NCBI GenBank assembly: GCA_037178855.1 | Contig: JASJZC010000001.1 | Coordinates: 8,184,001 to 8,248,000 of the forward strand | DNA length: 64,000 nucleotides | From: Oscheius sp. JU75 | Lineage: Eukaryota; Nematoda; Chromadorea; Rhabditida; Rhabditidae | Direction of reading: 5' to 3' | Shown here: positions 56,101 through 64,000 of the stretch, piece after piece | Layout of the letters: each line of letters opens with the position of its first letter | Position numbering within the stretch: position 1 is the first letter of the stretch | The notes under the pieces: generated by a model | Databases searched by the model: none | Told to the model about the DNA's origin: nothing | What the model saw: only the letters and a program-made list of their open reading frames with translations | Translations under genes and position numbers: made by a program

Positions 56101-57796
56101 GACCGCTGCGCCGTTTTTCGGCTAGTGACCGCAGTGTGTAAAGACAGACAGACTCACAAATTCCTCGCTCAGCATGAGTGAGTACATTAAAGCATGTGAC
56201 TCGTAGTCTTTGTCCTTCAACGAGTGTCTCAGCTCTTCAGCCACGTGCCGACAAGCAGCTTTCTTCCTGCCTGTCAGAGTACGGTACAGATGGGCCAGGG
56301 CGCATTGGACCAGAATGTAGGTGTGCTCATTCTGACACACGATACTGACCTGAAGACTTTATCTCTTTGTCCTAACATAAGACTCACCAGATATCCAAAA
56401 GACTTCTCGTACGCCTTGGTCTTACAACCATTCCGGTGCTCTTTCAGGACCTTGTCAAAGGTCGAGACGAAGACCTTGGTGAAGATGTCCAGCTGGCCAC
56501 AGGCCAGATTGACACTGGCATTGCTGATCTCGTCCTGGTAGCCAGCATCGCTGATCAGCTTGACAGCAAAGTTAAGCATCAGACAGTTGGGATAGGTCTC
56601 GATCAGGTCGTAGAGAAGACGTCGCCAGCGCCTGAGTATGGTTAGACAGACAGGCTGACTATTACCTCTGCTTGATCAGGTCCGGCAGCCAGTCGATGCC
56701 TCCTCCCCCGGAGAACAGAGCATCCGCACAGTTCTGATCAAACACCTTGACCACCAGGGAAGCCAGGGTGTTCTCAACACATTTCTCGGCTTCAGCCTTG
56801 CCATCAAAGACTTCCTGCTCTACGGAATCCTCCTTTTTCACGGCTGGATGATGTTCGGCCTCTGAGAAACATTCTGTTACAGTAATCCATTACTCTTACC
56901 ATCCTCAATCGACTTCGAAAACGGCCTTCGCTTCGTATCTTTCCCAGTCGGACTCAAGATGCCAGCCGTACTGTCTCGTCTGCTCGTCGGAGACAAGAGT
57001 CCGGGCTCTCTTTTGCTCGGAGACAGCAGTTTCTCTTCTCTCTTCGACGGATCCTGTGCCAACTGGAGCCATTGCCAGGTGCTCCAGACTTGCTTTTTGT
57101 CAGCTCCCTTGTCAACAAACGAGGTTCGCACAGATAGCGCCTTGCTCACGGGTGCTGCGGCTGAATAAACTTGTAACTGACGGGAACATGTCTCCGGGAC
57201 AGATGAACAAATTCGAGTCGAGGGTATTACACGGGGTCGGAGGAAGACATGGCGTCATACGCCCACTGGGAGCAAAATTTAGGATGACTACTTTGGGAAT
57301 ACGATTTGATAAGTTTGTAGTCTTGGGGTTTGATATTTTTCTGTCGACTTATATTACCGAGATTCCTATGCAAAAAGTCGACTTACTCGGCGTTTGGGGC
57401 TCACTGCTCCCCGCATGCTGTTCCTCCTCGGCCTTTCTCTTCTTCTTGCCCTTCTTTTTTCCTTTCTTCTCCTCTACCGGGTCCTTTTCTGCCAAATCGC
57501 CGAGCTCTTCCAACCAATCCGTGTACAGATTCACTAGCTGAAGTATTTTCTATTCTACTTTTCTCTTCGATTCTACCTGCTGATAGGCACAGCAGTTCTC
57601 GGCCAGATCTCTCGCCAATCCTTCCAGCTTCTCTCCTTCATCCACTGCTTTCTGAATCGACTTGTCGATGCCATTCTCCATGACAGCATCTCGGACTAGA
57701 ACTATTTCAATTTTCCTTTTGAAACAACTCACCAAATTCCAAGAGGCCGTTCACCCTTTTCATGGGCGACGAGGCGAGAGAAAAATCCTCGGGCAT
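53141..57796 (-). CDS. Negative elongation factor subunit C/D (TH1)
   Basis: Twelve exons: 57796-57733, 57695-57577, 57537-57387, 57160-56900, 56861-56666, 56631-56388, 56349-56158, 55978-55895, 55855-55670, 55385-55211, 55095-54818 and 53341-53141, all in phase, 716 aa. Matches to metazoan NELF-C/D run the whole length: CLMLNFAVKLISDAGYQ, NEHTYILVQ, KKELNPADIKHVY, YIYLLAYAGAVSE, LADRPVIAMGLL, LDRLVHLFSEG and SLVRYFVTE followed by MPPYSDLLKTYMLPL. NELF holds promoter-proximal Pol II in a paused state. Residues about 82-200 (exons 3-4) are an insert absent from human NELF-C/D, with a Lys-rich tract (KKGKKKGKKKRK) and three L/I-L-S-P repeats. The start is the ATG at 57796, 31 nt after a GTTTCAG acceptor likely used for spliced-leader addition. 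Intron 11 (1.5 kb) holds another gene. Confidence 0.95.
54015..54457 (+). CDS. Probable small single-pass membrane protein nested in NELF-C/D intron 11
   Basis: Plus strand, wholly inside a NELF-C/D intron. The 3' exon is clear: a hydrophobic helix IIVLLICSCCIYFCVTA, then EEPYYDPAF, a Pro/Val stretch (MYQAPPQVAVVPVG) and a Ser/Arg/Pro tail to TAA 54455-54457, with AATAAA (54453-54458) overlapping the stop. Upstream, CAG-ATGCTCTCTGCTTTTCTTCTAG at 54012-54036 and an exon from 54074 give a good signal peptide (MLSAFLLALLSSLVELSSA then YTYKE). The join to the membrane exon needs an intron starting GTGTCT at about 54126; its acceptor is unclear (CTACTAG at 54173 or CGAAG at 54192), so the ectodomain sequence is uncertain. 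Function unknown. Confidence 0.5.
55413..55651. mobile_element. Palindromic MITE-like element, copy D, filling NELF-C/D intron 9
   Basis: Ends CGTAAAACCTCTATTAGAAG and, inverted, CTTCTGATAGTGGTTTTACG. Inner blocks TTACGTAAGGAAAT and ATTGCGTATTCGCG recur inverted on the right. It occupies nearly all of the 284-nt intron between exons 10 and 9 (55386-55669). The best match in the window is 5140-5342. Confidence 0.75.
56031..56095 (-). pseudogene. tRNA-like pseudogene in NELF-C/D intron 7
   Basis: Minus strand TTATAGCTCAGCGGTTAGTG (A box) and CCTGGGTTCGAGATCC (B box) at tRNA-like spacing; the anticodon arm (GCTATAAATCTAATC region) does not fold and acceptor arms do not pair. Confidence 0.45.
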
Positions 57797-57974
57797 TCTC
57801 AAAATCCCAACTTTTTCGACGATTTTCTGAAACGTTTCAAGTACTTTTTCCCTGTTTCGACAGACCATTTCATCCAGAATAAATTTCACTTTATACAAGG
57901 GATTTTATAGTAAATTATACTCGTGTGATGTGGGGGGATTGGGACAAAATTAATAATCACAACAACAAATGTGT

Positions 57975-60900
57975 TTAGAGGACGCTGGGCTTGCGTCCGG
58001 GCCACGCCTCTTTGGCATATTTCTTCTTGTGCGGCTCGTCGTCTTCTTCTGCCACGTGGACGTGTTGAACTGTCGGGCCCGTGTGAATTCCCGGCTGCGG
58101 GAGGCTCTTCGAATAGAGCTCGAGATCCGGCGCCGCGTTCAGAGAGATGCCTCCCAGTGTGCTGGACGTAGTCGAGGCCGTCATGTTGATATTGAAGTCG
58201 CGACCGGGACGGACTACCTGAACGTTTGGGATTACTAGTCTTGAAAGTCTAATCTTTTTGGTCTGTAAGCGTGACTGCCTTCTGTCTAAATTTCAAATTC
58301 CCAGACTTTACGCTCCTTTTCCGTGAGAAAAGAATAACCACAGGCTGTACAACTTATTCACGCGAACCGTCTGTGTCTCAAGCCTGTCAAATTGGTGAAT
58401 AGTCCGTTTCCAACAAAGAGCGGAACCTAAATTTAAACGCTCGAAGCTTAGAGTTTGCGCGCGAACAAAAAACTTCCTCGAGCTTTCACCATTTCCACTT
58501 TTTCAAGATTCTGATCTCATAATCGAATTCTAGACATATACACTCGACCCTGCCCCAAATTTGCCCTAAGTAGGTTTTCTTGGTCACAGAATCCGGTTAC
58601 AAGGTCAAAACAATGGAAAAATGACTGAAAACGCACTAAAATCGCAAAAAGTCGGTCAGCTTGAGCCGGATTATTGTACCCTCTCGCTTTAGTTTTGCGT
58701 AAGGCTTTAGAATTAGCTCACTGCTGCTCTTCGTTGGAAAGGGACAATATTGCTAAGGCGCCCTATTATAGCCCAAGATACCCGGGTTCAACCCAGCTCA
58801 GTTGTCTTACGCCAAAACTTTGGGAGTAGGCGTGTTACAACCTAATCTGGTTATTAAGAGAGGACAGAGGCAAGAAGAATATAGAAAAGCTGACCTTCTT
58901 GGGAGGTTCCTTGCTTCCAGCGGTTGCTGCTCTCTTTACGGGATTGTTTGAAATGATTGCCGTCGTGACCAAATTCCGAAACCTGCCGACGGATGGATCC
59001 ACATCTTCTGTAATATAATTTCACTACGAGGCAAATCAAACAACAAACCCGGGTTGATAACCTCCTCCTCTTCCACAAAGGCCACATTTCCTCGTCGTCT
59101 CTGCTTCCTTCTGGCCTCTTCGGCCGAGATGGGCAGCTGTGGAATTCGTCTATTCTGGGCAGTGTTGTATTCGGTCAAGTTCTATGACAAATAAGCCTCA
59201 TCAGGGTCAGAAAAGATGACTAACTTCCAGTTCCTGATCATTGGGCATCTTTTCGGCCATCTCCTCATCTTCCTGCGTCGGCTGCTCGAGTTTTGTGCGA
59301 AGGACGTAGCGTCGAGTCGAGGCTCCCAGCTGAATTGTGGCTCCGATGTCGACGAAGACGACCTGCAGCGGCTGGAGACGCACTTTTCCAAGCCATGTTC
59401 CGTGGCCTGAAACAGAAAACATTTACATTCTTCGACCCTTTTAAAAGTCTCATTATATTCTTCTCGAAAAGAGCACTGGATTAGCCCCCTTCTGCCTCAG
59501 GAGATCTGGGCGTGGTCGGCTTCCCCCCCCCCCTCTCTCTCTCTCTCCGAATGAACCACGCGCGCCCCCAAGCTCGGCAGCGGTGCGCCTCACTGAAAGA
59601 CATCGTCGTCGGTTGGGGTCCCCGCATCGATTCTGCGCTCACGGGAGCCCCATTTCGATCTACCCTCTTCCCCTCTCTCGAAACGCTTGTCGTGTTTTTT
59701 CATCTTTCGTCTTTTTTATCCCGGGTCATCTGGGGGCTTCTTTCATACTTAGCCTGGGGAGGAATGTCTTTGGATGCCCTCTGCTGGTCAAGGCTACACT
59801 TAATGTATAATTAATGGCGGTAGTCTCACGAGTATGTGGGTATTAAGTGGGAGCAGAGAGCATGTTATTCGATAGATTACCCTGATTAGGTTACCGCGAC
59901 ATTTGGCAAATCTTATACTCAGTCATGGCAAAAATCTTGTATCAATCCCCAAAGCAATGATTGATCAGGCAGAATGATTCCAAGCCATCTTCTCGAAAGT
60001 TCAAAATAGTTTACAGACTAGGCACTTGTTCGAAAACAGCAACAAGACGTCTGTAGTCTCATTCAGGGGGTCTGTTTATCAGTCTCTCCCCTGTTCCCTT
60101 CATTTTCATTCATTCACTTGTATCCGTTGGCGCCGCGGGACCAGGCCATTTTTCCACACACCCACCACTTGATTGCATCGGCCTTTTCCTCTCCCTCCCT
60201 CGCTGCCAAACCCTGGGAACTCTATCAGCCAGAAGACATAAAAAGTGTCTTTTCTACACGAGACAGCTTATCTGAAGGCTGTCCAGATAACCTCCCTCAC
60301 TTGAACATTTTGACAACACTATCTACTGCCAAAAAAAAACACTCGTTCTGAGCTGCTGCTCGCTAATCCGACCCTTATCTGACCCATTCGACCCTCTCTG
60401 TCCCACTCATCCTTCCCGAATGGAACTTTTCCAGAAGATGGCAGGCTTTTTGATGAAACAGATGGTGGGCAACCAGTTGAACGAGGTCACTGGAGCTTTC
60501 GGCAGCAGCAATGATGCTGGAGGAGAGAAAACTGAGACTGGCGAGGACCCAGAGGTATTGTTTTGAGTTCGAGAAAGAAAATAACAAAAATCAGGTTGTG
60601 GCGGCCCGTCTGGAGCAGGAAGAGCGTCGCAAGGAGAAACACCGGAAGATGGAGGCGGAGCGCGAGAAAATGCGCGAAGGAATCCGCGGCAAGTATCAGA
60701 TCAAGAAGAAGGAAGAAGGGCCTAGTATGGATTTCATGGAGGGACGTATTGGCGGACCGAGGAAGACTCCCGAGGTTAGAAAGGAAAATTTGAGAGAACT
60801 TGACTACTTTTGGAGGCAAATAGCGGAAAACTGGGCCAGTTCGATCGAGCAGCAGATGTAAGTAGAGACAGAAAATAAGGCTGTAAAACCACTAGTACAT

Positions 60901-61956
60901 TAGCCCTCATAAAAATGTTGATAAGGGCAGCAATGATCACTGTTTCCTTAGAAAGTTACGAGTTTCCAACTTTCCAGGAACTGGCAGCCGAACGTCAAGC
61001 CGAGGAGGACAGTCTCATCGGACAGCTCGGACTGACAGAGCACGTTGAGAAGGCCAAGACCTTCGCCAACTCGGCCCTCGAATCCGTCAAGGGTTTCCTC
61101 CCCTTCGGAAAGTAATTCGGAGAGCGAAGATATTTCACTTTGGGGTGTCCACAGTCACTTTTCTCCTACATTCTCCCGTGATATAGTCATAATTAATCTA
61201 CCCCCGGTTGTGTCCGTGTGCTTTTCCGGTTGTGACCAGTTGTAGCCTTTTCCCTCTCTTTCCACAAACAAACTTTTACGATCTCTGTCCCCCGTATGTA
61301 GTCGAATAAATATTCTCCAGATGTAAAAGAACTCACTGCTTCCCATGTCGACGAGTGCAAAGCGATTGAGAGCCTGGTGATACATCAGAAGAGCATGGAC
61401 ACGGGAGCAGCTGGCGTGATCCACGGCAATGTCAACCTAAAACAGTCTGTTTGAGCTGAAAAGTGAAAAAAAATGCAACGTGGATGGTTAAAACTTGTAA
61501 GAAATAGCTTTTTCTATTTTGGTACCGATTTGCCTCACTTTTATCGTGTCGACAGTGCAATAAGTTCGCACGCTGTTACAAAATAAGTTCGCGAGCTATT
61601 GCAGATCAAAGTAGCAAAAGGTATATCGTGCATTTTTCAGAAGAAGTTACTTGCATGTTTTGAGTGAGATTCGGTACCTGTTCAAACAAGTTTAAGAAGA
61701 AAAATGAAAGGACCAAAGAACTTATCATTTTTGGATTGCGGCCAAAGTAGTATGCCTTCTTCTCGTCGATCAAGAGCTTCTGTAAACGATGATTGACTTA
61801 AAAAAGAATAAGAAATGAACAAACCTGTATCAGCTGATCATTTTTGACGACGTCCAAGTGTGAACCAGCCGGTGCCTTCGTTGCCCAGTTCGGAATAGGA
61901 AACTTGGCCTTTTCAGCAGCTTCTTGGGCGGCCTGCTCGGCACCTCCTTCTACCAT
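57975..61956 (-). CDS. NIPP1 / PPP1R8 homologue: FHA-domain regulator of protein phosphatase 1 and splicing
   Basis: Seven exons: 61956-61825, 61779-61726, 61436-61337, 59406-59225, 59181-59049, 59007-58895 and 58217-57975, 318 aa against about 350 in mammals. N-terminal WATKAPAG and LDVVKNDQLIQ precede the FHA domain (about residues 45-135: YYFGRNP, DHASCSRVHALL, SGHGTWLGKVRLQP, LGASTRRYVL), which in NIPP1 binds phosphorylated splicing factors. Then LTEYNTAQNRRI, a basic stretch RRKQRRR, and NVAF at the position of the PP1-docking RVTF motif, followed by EEEEVINPEDVDPSVGRFRN. The C terminus KKKYAKEAWPGRKPS matches the end of NIPP1. Intron 2 starts ATAAGT instead of GTAAGT. Intron 3 (about 1.9 kb) contains complexin on the other strand. 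NELF-C/D lies downstream on the same strand. Confidence 0.94.
58551..58690 (+). repeat. Dispersed repeat related to 8.9-9.0 kb
   Basis: TTCTTGGTCACAGAATCCGG then TTACAAGGTCAAAACAATGG and CACTAAAATCG match, with scattered changes, 8956-9025. Lies in the last intron of the NIPP1 homologue. Confidence 0.4.
60420..61115 (+). CDS. cpx-1: Complexin, SNARE-binding regulator of synaptic vesicle fusion
   Basis: Three exons: 60420-60554, 60595-60774 and 60978-61115, 150 aa. The N-terminal accessory region (MELFQKMAGFLMKQMVGNQL) is followed by an acidic stretch and the accessory/central helix RRKEKHRKMEAEREKMREGI then RGKYQIKKKEE, the SNARE-binding signature of complexins. The C-terminal segment (LESVKGFLPFGK) is an amphipathic membrane-binding helix like that of nematode complexins; there is no CAAX box. 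The protein is cytosolic and presynaptic, binding assembled SNARE complexes to clamp and promote calcium-triggered release. The whole gene lies inside an intron of the NIPP1 homologue on the opposite strand. Confidence 0.95.
61305..61310 (+). terminator. AATAAA poly(A) signal of complexin
   Basis: 190 nt after the stop; the nearest opposite-strand NIPP1 exon ends at 61337, so the cleavage site must fall within about 25 bp of it. Confidence 0.55.
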
Positions 61957-62520
61957 TTCGATGGTCTCAATTCGATAAATGAGAATTGAGAACTGAAATT
62001 AGAAAAAAGAAGGTAGAACGTTTTGAAAAAGAACTCGGAGAAATTATTGGCCGAACGCCAATCGCACAAGCGCGCGTTGCTTTGAAAGTGCGTAGATTTC
62101 ACTCCAATTTTATTGCAGGATCTTTTTTTAAGTAAGAGAGGTGTAAATTTATGAAAAAAAGAAGTCGCGGGCAGTAATGTTTGATAGACAAGCTTTTATC
62201 GATTTCGATGGCATTTGGCTGGGTACAATTTAAAAGTTTTGCTGTTTGAACAATGTTGTCTCTTTAGGACATTGAGTCCAACATTAGTGCTATAAAAGTA
62301 GGGTATGAAGTACGAAAAAAAGGAATGTAGAAATCCGGAAACGAAACAAAGTATTGAGTTTGGGTCTGTTTGAATGCGCGCACAATCTTAGTTAGTTACG
62401 ACCGTAATACCGGGATAAATCTCTACTTGTCTTCATTTACTCCAGCTGTTTCCTTTCTCATCACCTTCCCCCTTAACCTAAAGTTGTTGCAGAAACATAA
62501 CATAAAGAAGTAGCCGCAGA
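61957..62520. promoter_or_regulatory. Divergent intergenic region between NIPP1 homologue and dynactin p27
   Basis: 564 bp between two divergent start codons; presumably a shared promoter region. No TATA box at a standard place on either side. Confidence 0.4.
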
Positions 62521-63210
62521 ATGGTCAGCACACCCAGTGCAGCTAAAAAGTAAGCGGTTTCTCATTTCGCGGAACCTCGTTTTAGCATCACTTTCCATCC
62601 ATCAGCCATAATTTGCGTAGAGGCCGTCATCGAGGGCGAAGTGACCATCGGAGCCGGGACTATCATTCATCCATTCGCCATTATTCGAGCCACGAAGGGA
62701 CCTATCGTCATTGGAGAGAACAACAACATTGACGAGCGATGTGTGATTGAAAATATGTGGGTCCCTTCCTATTTTTTGCATTGAGTAAGCCTTTTTTCAG
62801 AAGCGAGGGCCAAATCATGATCATTGGTGATGAGAACATTATGGAAAACGGAGCACACATCCAGGCCTCCAGCATCGGCAACAAGAATTGCATTCACGGA
62901 AAGAGCAAAGTCGGTCCCGGGGTCATTATCAGTCAGTTTTAATTATTTTGTGCTAGTTTCCACTATAGGCAACGGCTGCTCAATCGGCCCCAAATGTCAA
63001 CTAATGGAGAAGGGATCGATTCCGGAGAAGACGGTCATCTGGGGAGCTGAAAATCGTCGACGAATCGCTCACGACTATCTGGAGGTTTGTATTTCTTCTT
63101 TTTTTTTGCCACAACATCTTCTTCTTCAGTCATTTTTGCCCCACTTTGAACAGTACAGGAAGATGCTACCGAGCTATCATCACATCCACCGACATTCTTC
63201 GAAAAATTGA
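62521..63210 (+). CDS. Dynactin subunit 6 (p27)
   Basis: Five exons: 62521-62549, 62586-62756, 62801-62931, 62969-63084 and 63130-63210, 175 aa. It has the left-handed beta-helix hexapeptide pattern of DCTN6: ICVEAVIEGEVTIGAGTIIH, GPIVIGENNNIDERCVIEN, then a shorter loop than in human, MIIGDENIMENGAHIQASSI and GNKNCIHGKSKVGPGVII, then NGCSIGPKCQL and IPEKTVIWGAENRRR. The C-terminal helix contains FEQYRKMLPSYHH, matching the human end. DCTN6 is part of the pointed-end complex of dynactin with DCTN5, Arp11 and p62, which helps select dynein cargo. The acceptor at 62585 was chosen because it restores ITFHPSAIICVE, aligned with the human N terminus. Confidence 0.92.
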
Positions 63211-63238
63211 TATTGCCGTTGTAAATTTTTTTTTAAAT

Positions 63239-63244
63239 AATAAA
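63239..63244 (+). terminator. AATAAA poly(A) signal of dynactin subunit 6
   Basis: AATAAA 28 nt after the TGA stop. Confidence 0.6.
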
Positions 63245-63426
63245 CGTACGTAAAATCATGCTCTTCCAGTTAAAAGTGAAATACTGGAGCGATTTTTGAA
63301 CAGACTATACGCAATCAGAAATGTTAACTACAAACATCTTCCAGCTCGTGCTCTTTTTGTGATGAACGAATTTAATAGCACAACAAGAACAGGAACAATG
63401 AGATAACAGATTTTGAAAACGGGAGA

Positions 63427-64000
63427 TTACTCGTCCATCTCCTCTTGCTCGCCATCGTCTCCGGAAAAGTCTCCTTCTTCTTCTCCGCCAGCAGCAGCTG
63501 GAGTATCCTTCGTCTTTCGAAGAGCCTTGACTTTTCTACAAAGGGAAGGGTACAAAGAAGAAGGAGTAAAACCTTGTCTGAATAGCATCCGTGTTCTGCT
63601 TGCCGACATGGACACGAGCCAGCTGTGTGCCGAAGACGTCCTCGCTCATGTTCTTTCTGCGCTTTGCCTGAAATGTAGACTGAGGAAAAGACGAGAAAAG
63701 AACGCACCATCAGAGCCTTCGGCTTCCTCAAGGCCGTCTTGTACAGACTGTCGTCGGCGAGTTTCTTCCTGCCGACAGCAAAATCGATGGACGGGCCGAT
63801 CTCCTCCAATTCCACTCGTGGCGTAGATGTGGCCGACTTCTTGAGGATTGTCTTGTAGACACGCATCAGAATCTTCTCGTCTTTTGTACTGAACGAGATC
63901 ACGGTCTCGAGGCCCTGGAGACGGACCTAAGTGGCTGAGTTTTAAAATTGTTGTTGAAGAAAACGAACGTGATCGATTTTGGGGCCGCGGAAGAAGTCGA
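63427..64000 (-). CDS. Ribosome production factor 2 (Brix domain), C-terminal part, cut by window edge
   Basis: Minus-strand exons 64000-63969 (partial, DFFRGPKIDH), 63926-63708, 63667-63573 and 63535-63427, in phase. The sequence matches the C-terminal half of RPF2: LQGLETVISFS, KTILKKSATSTPRVELEEIG, PSIDFAVGRKKLADDSLYK, NMSEDVFGTQLARVHVGKQ and QTRKVKALRK. The tail is acidic (EEEGDFSGDDGEQEEMDE), unlike the basic human tail. RPF2 works with RRS1 to bring the 5S RNP into pre-60S ribosomes in the nucleolus. The N-terminal half lies beyond the window. It is convergent with dynactin subunit 6. Confidence 0.92.

Overview
The window is nuclear DNA of a nematode. Genes are built of small exons with mostly short introns (GT...TTTCAG). 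Families typical of or restricted to nematodes are present: a SXP/RAL-2 (DUF148) secreted protein, a cuticlin-type ZP protein, a Gly-rich protein ending in a CX-like Cys module, and a C-type lectin. It is not a close Caenorhabditis relative in one respect: it carries a clear NELF-C/D (TH1) gene, and C. elegans is known to lack NELF.

Left third (1-32 kb): the 3' part of an unrecognised gene with a tail of SUMO-consensus motifs (1-1476); a two-domain C-type lectin (2103-3338, minus); about 7 kb of repeat-rich non-coding DNA; an ankyrin-repeat gene with a 3-kb intron (10261-14761, minus); about 6.8 kb of non-coding DNA; an Iroquois TALE homeobox gene (21558-24906, plus); a small orphan gene (27726-28046); and a divergent pair formed by an unrecognised 256-aa protein (30463-31552, minus) and a REEP/TB2-DP1 protein (31689-32156, plus).

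Middle third (33-53 kb): a C2H2 zinc-finger gene (34943-36680); a secreted precursor that looks like an amidated-neuropeptide prohormone with three related peptides (37315-38932), followed by inverted, broken copies of one of its exons; a Gly-rich CX-type membrane protein (40887-43607) whose intron holds a palindrome of about 0.67 kb; a cuticlin-like ZP protein (46540-48817) with an intact tRNA-Trp gene in one intron; and the SXP/RAL-2 gene (51336-53031).

Right third (53-64 kb) is dense with housekeeping and neuronal genes: NELF-C/D (53141-57796, minus) lies about 150 bp downstream of the NIPP1/PPP1R8 homologue (57975-61956, minus) in an operon-like arrangement. Complexin (60420-61115, plus) sits inside a NIPP1 intron on the opposite strand, and a small membrane-protein gene probably sits inside a NELF-C/D intron. 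Dynactin subunit 6 (62521-63210, plus) and the 3' end of RPF2 (63427-64000, minus, cut by the window) follow.

Repeats are plentiful: a tRNA-derived SINE family, palindromic MITE-like elements (one fills most of a NELF-C/D intron), large inverted duplications and a (TC)n tract. Several genes have extremely short 3' UTRs, with the AATAAA signal overlapping or within a few bases of the stop codon. Exon coordinates were worked out by hand from splice motifs; phases add up for nearly all the genes listed. Exceptions are noted in the entries.
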